From Anaerolineae bacterium (GTDB lineage Bacteria > Chloroflexota > Anaerolineae > Aggregatilineales > Phototrophicaceae): a stretch of DNA of 53,773 bases. Below, piece by piece: positions 25,164 to 33,863 of the stretch. The translations under genes and the position numbers were made by a program. The notes under the pieces were generated by a model. It worked only from the letters and a program-made list of their open reading frames with translations. It was not told the DNA's origin and searched no databases. Position 1 is the first letter of the stretch; every line of letters begins with the position of its first letter. The stretch is from positions 1 to 53,773 of the forward strand of contig JAJDUC010000027.1 of assembly GCA_022826865.1 (NCBI GenBank), read 5' to 3'.

Positions 25164-25245
25164 ACCGAGCGCCGCAACCAATCACGCGCATAATACGCCC
25201 ATGTGATCCCATTTTCGCAGCGGACAGCCATAAACCCGTCCACCG

Positions 25246-25606
25246 CAGGGCAATTTCGTAAATTTGAAATTGCGCTGGTAAATGACAATGTCCCCTCACA
25301 TTTCGTAATCTGTAGACACACGCGCTGCACGGCAGCCGCCCACGCAAAATACTTTGCGTCCTGCTGTGTCGTAGCTCCCCTTCTCTAGCTTCCTGGGGAA
25401 GGGGCCGAGTATGGGGTTTGCCGCTCGCAATGTAAACAGGGGCGTTTGTCGGTCAGTGTCGGCGGTCAGTGTCTACGCGACCTACGCGACCCGCTGAAAC
25501 GCCCGCAATTTGCGGGCGATTTTCAACAGGCGTCTCACGAGACGCCCCTACATTTTCACAATTTTCGTGGCGAACGGTTCATTATGATTTTGATGCGATT
25601 GCCCTG
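25246..25606. mobile_element. MITE-like element, copy 3, with nested insertions
   Basis: Opposite orientation to copy 2. Ends are CAGGGCAAT at 25246 and TTTGATGCGATTGCCCTG at 25589-25606. The outer parts align with copy 2, but the core is interrupted twice. One insert of about 120 bp follows TCTGTAG at 25316. A second of about 42 bp splits GGGGCGTTT from CGCTGAAACG (about 25449-25492). The second insert holds GGTCAGT and CTACGCGAC each in two copies and is shared with 15169-15200. The element ends 43 bp upstream of the dnaN -10 candidate. Outside it, 25164-25245 and 25607-25733 hold no further genes. Confidence 0.75.
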
Positions 25607-25648
25607 CCTCTCCACCGGTTTGCAGTGGGAAACGCGCCCAATTTGGAC

Positions 25649-25654
25649 TATACT
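25649..25654 (+). promoter_or_regulatory. Candidate -10 of dnaN
   Basis: TATACT at 25649-25654. The best -35-like hexamer (TTTGCA, 25619-25624) is 24 bp away, too far for normal spacing, so the call rests on the -10 alone. Confidence 0.3.
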
Positions 25655-25733
25655 TGCCGCACCACCATGCGCGCAAATGTCCCGCCATTGGACGCGCCTG
25701 TGAAGGTCGCCCGTACTAATCAAGAGGTGCATC

Positions 25734-26858
25734 ATGATCGTTAGTGTCCTGCAAGAGAACTTGGCTAATTGCCTTAACCACGTCACCAAAGCGGTCGATA
25801 GCAATCCCCCGTTGCCAGTTCTGGCCAACGTGCTGCTGGAAACGGAAGATTCGCGACTGAAAATCTCGGCGACGAATCTGGAAATGAGCATCAGCGTCTG
25901 GATTGGCGCCAAGGTCGAACAGAGCGGCAGCATCACCCTGCCCGCGCGGACGCTGAGCGAATACGTCAACATGTTATCGCGCGAGCGGGTCGATATGCGG
26001 CTGGACGCGGCGACGCATACCATGCAAATGCGCTGCGGCATTCAGACCTCCACCATTCGCGGGATCGACGCCGACGAATTCCCTCCGATCAATCATAATG
26101 AAACGCCCGACCTGCAGCTTGAAGGCGAGACGCTGCGCGAAATGATTCTGCAGACGGCCTTCGCCGCCGCCCGCGAACAGAACCGTCCCATCTTGACCGG
26201 CGTCTACCTGCAGTTGGACGGAAACACCATGACGATGGCCGCCGCCGACGGCTATCGGCTCGCCGTCCGCACGGCCGAAATCAGCGAGTCCTTCGGCGAG
26301 CGCCGTGATATGGTGGTCCCGGCGCGTACAATGAGCGAGATCGCGCGCATAGTCGAAGATGATGAGGAAGTTGGCTTGGCGCTGCCGAATCAGCGCAACA
26401 GCGTCACATTCTTTGCGCCGAATGTGCTGGTATCCTCGCAATTGCTGGATGGCCGCTTTCCAGACTTCGCATCGATCATCCCGCGCTCCTTTGTCACATC
26501 CACCGTCATGTATACCAATGACCTGTTGGCGGTATGCCAACGCGCGGAAATCTTCGCCCGCGATAATGCCAACAGCGCCAGCCTGAGCGTAAAACCGGCG
26601 CTCAATCCCGGCGAGCCGGCTGAAGTCTTGATCGTTGGAAAGAGCGCTGAACGCGGCGACAGCGAGGGCATGCTCGACGCCACCGCCGAAGGCGAAGCGC
26701 TCGATATTTCCTTCAATATCAAATACCTCATTGATGTGCTGCGCGTCATCAAAGAGGAACGCGTGATCTTCCAGAGCAACGGACCGGAAAACCCGGGTGT
26801 GCTCAAGCCGGAAAATCGCGATGACTTCATACACGTGGTCATGCCGATGAGCAAATAG
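25734..26858 (+). CDS. dnaN: DNA polymerase III beta sliding clamp
   Basis: A 374-aa protein of three clamp domains (about 1-120, 121-250, 251-374) forming the ring that tethers the replicative polymerase. Landmarks include LPVLANVLLE in domain 1, ANREQNRPILTGVYL-like text in domain 2 (AFAAAREQNRPILTG), LLDGRFPDFASIIP and the C-terminal HVVMPMSK near the hydrophobic pocket that takes client peptides. Shine-Dalgarno AAGAGG precedes the ATG. It is not next to dnaA or recF here, which is unusual for many bacteria but not for all phyla. Confidence 0.96.
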   Translation: MIVSVLQENLANCLNHVTKAVDSNPPLPVLANVLLETEDSRLKISATNLEMSISVWIGAKVEQSGSITLPARTLSEYVNMLSRERVDMRLDAATHTMQMRCGIQTSTIRGIDADEFPPINHNETPDLQLEGETLREMILQTAFAAAREQNRPILTGVYLQLDGNTMTMAAADGYRLAVRTAEISESFGERRDMVVPARTMSEIARIVEDDEEVGLALPNQRNSVTFFAPNVLVSSQLLDGRFPDFASIIPRSFVTSTVMYTNDLLAVCQRAEIFARDNANSASLSVKPALNPGEPAEVLIVGKSAERGDSEGMLDATAEGEALDISFNIKYLIDVLRVIKEERVIFQSNGPENPGVLKPENRDDFIHVVMPMSK

Positions 26859-26896
26859 GCGCGCCGCCCGGAACGGCGCATTCGAGGCCTGGCCAA

Positions 26897-27400
26897 ATGA
26901 AATCACCGCCGAAGGCCCGACGCGTTCGCCCGGATATGCCGCGCTACGGCATCCGGCTTGAGCAGACCGACGGCATGTTAAGTTGGAATTGGGTCGCCGC
27001 CCGTATGAAGGCCGCGCGAAATTACTGGGTTTGCAGCGCCCGTCCCGATGGCAGGCCGCACGCTGTGCCAGTCTGGGGCGCTTGGGTTGAGGGCAGTCTA
27101 TACTTCGGAACGGACAAGCAATCGGTCAAAGCGAGAAACATCGGCCGCAACAGCCGCGTCGTCGTGCATCTGGAAAGTGGCGATGACACTGTGATCTTTG
27201 AAGGCAACCTGCTTGAAACGCAGCTGTCAACTGAACTGCAAGACGCCATAGACGCCGCGTACATCGAGAAGTATGACTTGAATCCAGAATTGCAAGAAGA
27301 CGCAGGCACGCGGCTCTACCGCCTGGCGCCGCGCAAAGTCATGGCTTGGCAAGAGAAAGATTATCCCTCGAGCGCCACATTGTGGCTTTTCGATGTTTGA
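26897..27400 (+). CDS. Pyridoxamine 5'-phosphate oxidase-like FMN/F420-binding protein
   Basis: A 167-aa split-barrel protein. The core reads WVCSARPDGRPHAVPVWGAWVEGSLYF, then SVKARNIGRNSRVVVHLESG, which fits the PNPOx-like fold that binds FMN or F420. The C-terminus ends SSATLWLFDV as in many members (consensus SATRWRF). The substrate is unknown. Its last 40 nt overlap the convergent DUF89 gene, and both reading frames there encode family-consistent C-termini. Confidence 0.82.
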   Translation: MKSPPKARRVRPDMPRYGIRLEQTDGMLSWNWVAARMKAARNYWVCSARPDGRPHAVPVWGAWVEGSLYFGTDKQSVKARNIGRNSRVVVHLESGDDTVIFEGNLLETQLSTELQDAIDAAYIEKYDLNPELQEDAGTRLYRLAPRKVMAWQEKDYPSSATLWLFDV

Positions 27401-28602
27401 GGCTTAAACTGGATTAATCCCCGTTTGCCGTTGAAGCGCCATTCTGAATCGACAAGGTCCAGCTTAGCCGCGGCGCCGGCCGTGGGCAGACCGACGATCG
27501 GGTCGCTTTTCAGCGTGCGCAGGCAGAGCGTCGGCGCATCCAGGTAACTCAAGACATGGGCGAAGGGAGTATGCGCCGGCCAAATGCAATCGCCGACAGC
27601 GCGGCGATAATTGGCGTCGCCTTTGATGATCACCAGGCGCGCGTCATTGAATCGCTGTCGCAGCGGCAGTGGAAGGTCCCAAAGGAAGCGGCTGCTAGTC
27701 CAAAATGTATGCGGCAGGAAACGCAGGCGTTCCTCTTCCCAGGCGGCGCGAAGACGTCCCGCCAAGGCAGCTGCGCGGGCGCCGCGCCGATCCATCTCGG
27801 CCAGCATCATCCAGACATCAGCCGGCGCCGCATCGCTGACGAAGGTCGGATGCGCCTTCAGGCAGAGAACGACCTCGTCGCAGACATGACGAAGGAAACA
27901 GTCGCTGAGCGCCAAATCCATCGCTAATTCGGAACCGGCGTTGTCGGCCACAATGTATATGCTGCCGGCGGCGCGCAAGCGGCCTGGCTCCGTCGCGGTC
28001 GCGGCGAGGTATGCCAGCAACGGCCCGCGATCATCCACTAGCAAGTCTTCGGGGCTGATCTCCGTCCCGCGTGTCAGCGCGGCGTCATAGCTCAGGTCGA
28101 TGCGATTGGCCCACAGATCAAGGGCGACCGCGCGCCGCAAGTCTTCTTCGGCATTGCGCGCCGGCTCAGTGGCGCGCTCCAACAGCTGCCAGAGCGCGCG
28201 GCCCTCCAACTCGGTCCGTTTCTTCGGCAGGAAGGGATCGCGTCCGCTTTCCCGCCAGCGCGCGGCTTCAATCAGGCAGCGATAGGCATAAGTTTCGGCG
28301 AAGAACCATTCGGCATTGTGCCAGGTCGCTTCAGCGCTGACGATCGCGCATTGTCGCCGCAGCGCTTCGTCCCACTCGGCATGATCGGAGGCGGATGCGC
28401 CGTCAAGCCGGGGAATGGGCGCGCCACCGGCGATGCTGTCGCGCAGATCGCGCAGCCGCCCTTTGACGCCTGCGGGATAGTCGGCATTCTGCTCAACGGT
28501 CTCGTCGATGATGGCCGGCAGGCGAACGCGCATGGTGTTGTTGGCGAAGGCGTTGCTGAGATCCGTGCGGATTGGCGCCGGCGCCGCATACGGCGGGTTC
28601 AT
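27361..28602 (-). CDS. DUF89 / ARMT1-like metal-dependent phosphatase family protein
   Basis: A 413-aa protein. The DUF89 damage-control phosphatase signatures are present: YIVADNAGSELAMDLAL (metal-binding Asp-Asn) and ARLVIIKGDANYRRAVGD. The family in eukaryotes includes ARMT1 and dephosphorylates damaged sugar phosphates in a metal-dependent way. Bacterial members of this length remain uncharacterised. It follows the R3H ATPase gene after 26 bp on the same strand, so the two probably share a transcript. It overlaps the convergent PNPOx-like gene by 40 bp. Confidence 0.85.
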   Translation of the reverse strand: MNPPYAAPAPIRTDLSNAFANNTMRVRLPAIIDETVEQNADYPAGVKGRLRDLRDSIAGGAPIPRLDGASASDHAEWDEALRRQCAIVSAEATWHNAEWFFAETYAYRCLIEAARWRESGRDPFLPKKRTELEGRALWQLLERATEPARNAEEDLRRAVALDLWANRIDLSYDAALTRGTEISPEDLLVDDRGPLLAYLAATATEPGRLRAAGSIYIVADNAGSELAMDLALSDCFLRHVCDEVVLCLKAHPTFVSDAAPADVWMMLAEMDRRGARAAALAGRLRAAWEEERLRFLPHTFWTSSRFLWDLPLPLRQRFNDARLVIIKGDANYRRAVGDCIWPAHTPFAHVLSYLDAPTLCLRTLKSDPIVGLPTAGAAAKLDLVDSEWRFNGKRGLIQFKPQTSKSHNVALEG

Positions 28603-28628
28603 CGTAAGTTTGCGCCCGAAGCTTGACG

Positions 28629-30245
28629 TCAGGCGCCGCGGTAAATGGTGACGAAGCGGCCCGGCTCATCGCCGACGCTGGCCGATTGCATTCGCGCCTG
28701 CCGCGCCAGTTGATGCTGTCGCTTGCGAATCTGCGAGGCTTGCGGCTTGAGGTTGATAAAGTCTTCGCCGGCGCGTATCCGGCTGATCGCCCGCTCCGCC
28801 TCAAGAATTGCCTCGCCAAAGGGGTCGGGGTCTTTCCGCCCGCCCAAGCGGAAGAGATCCACCAGAAAGTTCTCCATCTGCGTCACGGTGTTCGCGCGCA
28901 AGACATAAATTGACAGGCCGCGTCTTTCACCATCGCTGATTAAGCGCGGTCGCCGGCGATAATGCGTCTTGAGCGTGACAATCGCTTCCGCCTCGCCGAG
29001 ATCATCGGTAAGCAGGAGGGGCACGGCCAAGCGGCGAGCCGCCTGATCCAGGCGGTTGCGCGCGACGCCATAGGCAAAAACTTTGATCGGTCGCAGGCCG
29101 CGCGTATCGGCTTGCGCCACATCGTCTTTCATCTCGCTGCGAGTCTTGCCATTGTCGCGGTTGCCACGCACGACATGCGCATTATTTGCGCTGCCGCGCT
29201 GCCGCTGCATGCCCTCGCGCGCCGGCGCTGAACGCGCGCCAGCTTCCTGTATGAACTCGCTCACATGAATCGTCCCGCTGTCGTCGCGCACGCGCAATTC
29301 CGCCGGCAAAGGGCGGTTGCGCAGCATCGCATCCACCGCCGACGCCACATCAGGATGCACCACCAGCCGGTCGCGCGCCTGGATTTCGATCATAATGTCA
29401 AAGGTCGGCGCTGTGCGGCGTTCCAGCACGACTTTTTGCGTGCCGCGGCGCCGCGCCTCGTCGTCGGAAAGCGTCACCGACTCAATCCCGCCAATCAGGT
29501 CGGACAGAGTCGGGTTCAGCATGAGGTTTTCCAGTGTATTGCCGTGCGCCGTGCCAATTAACTGGACGCCGCGTTCTGCAATCGTCCGCGCCGCCTGAGC
29601 TTCCAACTCTCGGCCGATTTCATCAATGACGATCACTTCCGGGTTGTGGTTCTCCACCGCCTCGATCATCACTTCATGCTGGCGATCGGGCTGCGAAACT
29701 TGCATGCGCCGCGCCTTGCCCACCGCCTGATGGGGTATATCGCCATCGCCGCCGATTTCGTTGGAAGTATCCACAATCACGACCCGTTTGTCGCGCGCGC
29801 GGACGCGGGCGGCTTCACGCAGCAAGGTCGTCTTGCCAACACCCGGCGGACCCACAAGCAGCACACTCTGCCCGGACTCGATCAGGTCGGCGATAATGTC
29901 GATGGTGCCATAAACCGCGCGGCCGATGCGCACCGTCAAACCGACGATCTTGCCGCGGCGATTGCGTATCGCCGAAATGCGATGCAGGGACCGCTCTATT
30001 CCAGCGCGATTATCGTCATCAAACTCGCCAAGTTCAGCGACCAGTTGCAGCAAATCATCCTCTTGCACCTCGTGGTCCGCGAGTTCGATTTCTCCGTCGA
30101 TGTAGCGGGCTGTCGGAATTCTTCCCAGGTCGAGCACTATTTCCAGAAGCTGGCTGGTGTTCCCATAGGCATCTACCTCAGTGCGTATCCTCGGCGGCAG
30201 TACCTCTCTCAGGATCTCAAAATCATCCGTAATGCGTTTGTCCAT
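28629..30245 (-). CDS. Ycf45 / SpoIIIAA-like AAA ATPase with R3H domain
   Basis: A 538-aa protein. The N-terminal region precedes a P-loop ATPase with Walker A LLVGPPGVGKTTLLREAAR (about 128-146), then VVIVDTSNEIGGDGD and Walker B EVIVIDEIGR. The middle region (about 380-450) is a linker plus a small domain. The C-terminus holds an R3H single-stranded nucleic acid-binding motif (AERAISRI...DFINLKPQASQIRKRQHQLA). This architecture is shared by cyanobacterial, plastid and Chloroflexi Ycf45 proteins and is related to SpoIIIAA. The function is unknown; an RNA- or DNA-bound ATPase is likely. Confidence 0.9.
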   Translation of the reverse strand: MDKRITDDFEILREVLPPRIRTEVDAYGNTSQLLEIVLDLGRIPTARYIDGEIELADHEVQEDDLLQLVAELGEFDDDNRAGIERSLHRISAIRNRRGKIVGLTVRIGRAVYGTIDIIADLIESGQSVLLVGPPGVGKTTLLREAARVRARDKRVVIVDTSNEIGGDGDIPHQAVGKARRMQVSQPDRQHEVMIEAVENHNPEVIVIDEIGRELEAQAARTIAERGVQLIGTAHGNTLENLMLNPTLSDLIGGIESVTLSDDEARRRGTQKVVLERRTAPTFDIMIEIQARDRLVVHPDVASAVDAMLRNRPLPAELRVRDDSGTIHVSEFIQEAGARSAPAREGMQRQRGSANNAHVVRGNRDNGKTRSEMKDDVAQADTRGLRPIKVFAYGVARNRLDQAARRLAVPLLLTDDLGEAEAIVTLKTHYRRRPRLISDGERRGLSIYVLRANTVTQMENFLVDLFRLGGRKDPDPFGEAILEAERAISRIRAGEDFINLKPQASQIRKRQHQLARQARMQSASVGDEPGRFVTIYRGA

Positions 30246-30314
30246 ATACCTCCGCCGCTGTCCTCCGATACTTTGCCTATGCTTCCGTTTCAGCGTATTC
30301 CGGGATCAATCCAA

Positions 30315-31310
30315 TCAACCCTGCAAGCCGCCCTCTTCCTTCCAGGCGCTGGAGCGATAGCCACCAGTTCCCATAACCTGCATGGTTGCCGCCGGCCGCT
30401 TGCCTCCGCTGGCGTCGAACCTGACCTGTTCAAACGAGGTCTGGCGAACACCGGCAGTCAGGTGCTTAACCATCACCGCCTGCTCCAGCCATGGATCGAA
30501 GCCCAGGTCCAACATCGCATTCTCAAGCCAGCCTTGATAACCGCGCACACAGACATAAACGGGCAACTTGCGGCTGCGGCCAATTTGCTGGATGGACGCC
30601 GCTACAATATCCGCCGCCTCGCTGAGCACCTCCGGATGCAGGTAAGGCATGACAAAAACGCCATGCTTGCCTTCCGAATACGCGAGATAAGATTCGATCC
30701 GCCCGTCCTTGCGATAGACCAGGCCGGACATATCGGTCGATGGTTCCATCACAGTCTGCAAAATACGCGGGATCGTGCAGCCCAAAAGCGCCGCGATCCC
30801 AATCTGATCATTCATGTTCTCCGAAGATATTGGCAGCTCGGTCGGCCAAAATGCGCGGTCGATTGGTCCGCGGCGCCAGATGACTTGCCGGCTGTAAACG
30901 GCGTAACCGGCCCGGCGCATCGTTTCAAACAAACGATGACTCAGTTCGACCTCGCCGACCAGGGTCTGCGCGCCGTTCTTCCCGGCCTGCTGCGCCATGG
31001 CATCCAGCATATGCAGCCAGATCCTGTCTTCGTCGCTTTCCGCAAGCGTTGGGGCCAGATACACGATATGCGCGTTCGCTTCGCTTTGGCGGTAGCGAAA
31101 CTGCCCGACGACATCCTTGTCATCCACATGCGCGAGCAGCGTATGCAAGCCCCGCGGGAAAACAATGCTGGACAGCAAGGCGCTGTTTTGGCCGCGGGCA
31201 TCTTCCGTCAAGCCCAACTCGCTGTGCAGAACAATCGCATTCTGCTTAAGCCGTAGCATTAAGGGCAGATCAAGCAGTTTCATTGAGTGAGTGTCGGTCT
31301 GGAAATGCAT
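30315..31310 (-). CDS. GNAT-like N-acyltransferase-fold protein
   Basis: A 331-aa protein with two GNAT-like halves. The N-terminal half (about 1-165) reads as an acetyltransferase with VVGQFRYRQ and HIVYLAP strands but no clean Q/RxxGxG/A acetyl-CoA loop. The C-terminal half is more divergent (SGLVYRKDGRIESYLAYSEG). Catalytic function is therefore uncertain. ATG 31310 is preferred over the earlier in-frame start at 31337 because GAGGATC lies just upstream. It is the first gene of a minus-strand run with the R3H ATPase and DUF89 genes. Confidence 0.65.
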   Translation of the reverse strand: MHFQTDTHSMKLLDLPLMLRLKQNAIVLHSELGLTEDARGQNSALLSSIVFPRGLHTLLAHVDDKDVVGQFRYRQSEANAHIVYLAPTLAESDEDRIWLHMLDAMAQQAGKNGAQTLVGEVELSHRLFETMRRAGYAVYSRQVIWRRGPIDRAFWPTELPISSENMNDQIGIAALLGCTIPRILQTVMEPSTDMSGLVYRKDGRIESYLAYSEGKHGVFVMPYLHPEVLSEAADIVAASIQQIGRSRKLPVYVCVRGYQGWLENAMLDLGFDPWLEQAVMVKHLTAGVRQTSFEQVRFDASGGKRPAATMQVMGTGGYRSSAWKEEGGLQG

Positions 31311-31488
31311 CTTGATCCTCGGCCTGGCGCGCCGCATTCGTTCGCGCTCCGCCTCATTGTATCATTATCGGCCGACGAATGACAACGCCGCGGAGCGCAG
31401 GCGCCAACTCCAGCGCGCTTAGGGAGGATTAAGCCAGCCGCAATGCAAAATAGGTCTTAGTAAATCCAGGTTTAGCCAATACCATATC

Positions 31489-31494
31489 TATAAT
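31489..31494 (+). promoter_or_regulatory. Candidate -10 for the Gfo/Idh/MocA gene
   Basis: TATAAT at 31489-31494, 28 bp before the ATG at 31523. No good -35 is seen at 16-18 bp. Confidence 0.45.
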
Positions 31495-31522
31495 AAGCGC
31501 ACTCTCAAGAAAGCGGACAATA

Positions 31523-32584
31523 ATGGACAAACTGACTGTCGCCTTCATCGGTACCGGCAGAATCTCCGACCTGCATGCCTTGGCTTACCTCGATGATGAG
31601 CGCGCGGACATCGTCGCGGTATGCGATCGCAATCGAGAATTGGCGCGGATGCGCGGTCGGCAGTGGGGCTTGCCCGAAGAGCGAATCTTCTCAGATTATC
31701 ATCAGCTGCTGGCGCTGCCGGATATCGATTTGGTGGAAATCCTGCTGCCGCATCATTTGCACTATCAGGCAACGCTTGACGCGATAGCGGCCGGCAAGCA
31801 TGTCTCGGTGCAAAAGCCGATGGCGCTGACAATCGCAGAAGCCGACGCCATGGTCGCGGCCGCGCGGGACGCCGGCCTCATCCTGAAGGTCTACGAGAAT
31901 TTCATATTCTACCCGCCCGTGCAGCGCGCCAAATCCCTGATCGACAATGGCGAAATCGGCGATCCTTTGACCATCCGCGTCAAGAGCAATTCCGGAATCA
32001 GCCCGACCGAGTGGACCGTGCCCGCTTCGGCGCGGGCTTGGCGGCTGAACCCGGAAGAATGCGGCGGCGGGCCGCTCGTCTTTGATGACGGCCATCACAA
32101 ATTTGCCCTCGGCTGGCATTTCATGGGCAAGGCGGAAGAAGTCCACGCCTGGATCGGCAGGACCGAGGTTGAGCCGGGTGCCTATCTGGATGCGCCGGCC
32201 ATCGTATCCTGGAAGTTCCCCGGCAATCGATTCGGCTCCCTGGAAGCCGTGTTCTCGCCCGAGTTGGCGCTGGATACCGCGCATTATGCCCAAGACGATC
32301 GCATCGAAATTACCGGAAGCAAAGGCGTCATCTGGGTGACGCGCGGTCATGGCAAGATGATGGATGTCCCGCCGGTGGTCATGTATAAGGACAGGCAAAC
32401 GCGCAGCTTCTCGGATATGCCGGTGGGCTGGGAGCATAGCTTCATCAACTCCAGCCGACATTTCATCGACGCCTATTTCGCAGGCGAGCCGCCGCAATTG
32501 ACCGGGGAGGAAGGTCGCGAGGTGTTGCGTTTCGCCCTCGCCGCCCAGGAGTCGGCCCGCAGCGGACGGGCGGTCAAATTGTGA
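31523..32584 (+). CDS. Gfo/Idh/MocA-family oxidoreductase
   Basis: A 353-aa NAD(P)-dependent dehydrogenase of sugars or related compounds. The N-terminal Rossmann domain has AFIGTGRISDLHALAY and the signature VSVQKPMALT (the EKP-type motif, with Gln in place of the usual Glu). The C-terminal domain carries FDDGHHKFALGWHF, which includes the His of the catalytic region. The substrate is unknown. It is transcribed alone, convergent with the xpt gene 9 bp downstream. Confidence 0.9.
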   Translation: MDKLTVAFIGTGRISDLHALAYLDDERADIVAVCDRNRELARMRGRQWGLPEERIFSDYHQLLALPDIDLVEILLPHHLHYQATLDAIAAGKHVSVQKPMALTIAEADAMVAAARDAGLILKVYENFIFYPPVQRAKSLIDNGEIGDPLTIRVKSNSGISPTEWTVPASARAWRLNPEECGGGPLVFDDGHHKFALGWHFMGKAEEVHAWIGRTEVEPGAYLDAPAIVSWKFPGNRFGSLEAVFSPELALDTAHYAQDDRIEITGSKGVIWVTRGHGKMMDVPPVVMYKDRQTRSFSDMPVGWEHSFINSSRHFIDAYFAGEPPQLTGEEGREVLRFALAAQESARSGRAVKL

Positions 32585-32593
32585 TTTCGGGGC

Positions 32594-33172
32594 TTAGTCT
32601 TCCAGCAGAGTGATTTCATCCCCGTCCATGGCTGTAATCGTGGCCAGGGCATGAATAGGCACATCAAACTTATCCAGCATGGCGGCGCGTCCGCCTTCGA
32701 ATGTCTTCTCAACAACAACGCCAACGCCGACCAGGTTGGCATTGGCGCTGCTGACGATTCGCGCCAAGGCAAGCAGCGTTTTGCCGGTTGCCAGGAAGTC
32801 GTCAATGATCAATACATTTTCCCCGGCATGCAGGAACTCGGCTGAAACCAGCAGCAAGGTCTCGCCGCCCTTGGTATGGCTTGGCGCCGTTTCCAGGAAA
32901 ACCGGGCCCGCCATCGTGATCGGTTTCCGCTTGCGCGCATAGACGACAGGCACGCCCATCTCGATTCCGGCCATCAACGCCGGCGCAATGCCGGAAATCT
33001 CGGCCGTCAAGATGCGGTCGACTTGCGTCGCGGCAAATCGCTCGGCCAGGGCCGCTCCCATTTCCGCCATCAGCCCGGGATCAAGCTGATGATTGATCAG
33101 GCTGTCAACTTTTAGAATGCCGCCGCCAAGATGCTCGCCTTCCGCGCGAATGCGGTCGATCAACGCTTTCAT
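32594..33172 (-). CDS. xpt: Xanthine phosphoribosyltransferase
   Basis: A 192-aa purine salvage enzyme converting xanthine and PRPP to XMP. The N-terminus MKALIDRIRAEGEHLGGGILKVDSLINHQLDP closely follows the Xpt family, with KVDSFLNHQ-type text. The PRPP loop is ENVLIIDDFLATGKTLLAL. ATG 33172 is chosen over upstream in-frame starts because AGGAGG lies 6 nt before it and the family N-terminus begins there. No purine riboswitch is evident in the short space to the DinB-like gene upstream. Confidence 0.93.
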   Translation of the reverse strand: MKALIDRIRAEGEHLGGGILKVDSLINHQLDPGLMAEMGAALAERFAATQVDRILTAEISGIAPALMAGIEMGVPVVYARKRKPITMAGPVFLETAPSHTKGGETLLLVSAEFLHAGENVLIIDDFLATGKTLLALARIVSSANANLVGVGVVVEKTFEGGRAAMLDKFDVPIHALATITAMDGDEITLLED

Positions 33173-33287
33173 CACGATCCTCCTGAACCCGCCACTTCCA
33201 ACGCAGGCTATGAGAAATGATTGCTCGCCAGATTCAAATTGCCGCCCATCCGCTTGATGCGCATTGATGCGCAGGTCCCGCCCGCGC

Positions 33288-33779
33288 CTACTCTTGCGAA
33301 AGCACGCGTGTGATCTGTTCCAGATGGTCGAGATCGTGCAGGCCAACCTGCATCAGGGCATCGGTCAGGGTGAAGCTGTCGCGCTCCGGATGGACGCCAG
33401 CCCGCTCCCACTGCGCCGGCGTTAGCGTTTCGAAGAAGCCGACAAAGCGCTTGCGCGACGCCTTGAGAGCGGCGAGGCTCCCGCCCAACTGTTCTTGCTG
33501 GTAGGCGCCTTCGATCGCCATCGCCTCGTGATCGTATGCCGGCAGCTGTGGATGATCTTCGTTCAACATCATTTGGGCGCGATTGTAGAAGATCTCGTCG
33601 AAGTCGCGCAGATGGCAGAGGATTTCAATGACCGACCAGCCGTCATCGCCATCGCGCAGCCTGCGCGCTTTCTCCGCCGGGACGCCCTTCAGGATATGCT
33701 CCAGAATGTCAAGCGAAAGGCGCATCGCTGTAATCTGACGTTCCCGGACCTGGCCCATCGTCGTTCGCAGACCTGTCAT
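33288..33779 (-). CDS. DinB/YfiT-like four-helix metal-binding protein
   Basis: A 163-aa member of the DinB superfamily, probably a thiol-dependent metalloenzyme. Metal-ligand histidines are visible in EILCHLRDFDE and in GLHDLDHLEQI at the C-terminal helix. GWSVIEILCHL is the usual family motif. Homologues act in bacillithiol or mycothiol-type transferase reactions, but the thiol and substrate here are unknown. GGGAA precedes the ATG at 33779. Confidence 0.85.
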   Translation of the reverse strand: MTGLRTTMGQVRERQITAMRLSLDILEHILKGVPAEKARRLRDGDDGWSVIEILCHLRDFDEIFYNRAQMMLNEDHPQLPAYDHEAMAIEGAYQQEQLGGSLAALKASRKRFVGFFETLTPAQWERAGVHPERDSFTLTDALMQVGLHDLDHLEQITRVLSQE

Positions 33780-33863
33780 ACGGCATTCCCTTTTTCACTA
33801 AAAGCTGGTCTTGGCATACATTCTAGTCGGACCCGCGCGGCAACGCCATTGCCCAGCCGATGG

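Noticed and set aside
29646..31256. 536-codon plus-strand frame
   Set aside because: Antisense shadow of the R3H ATPase and GNAT-like genes; no recognisable motif.
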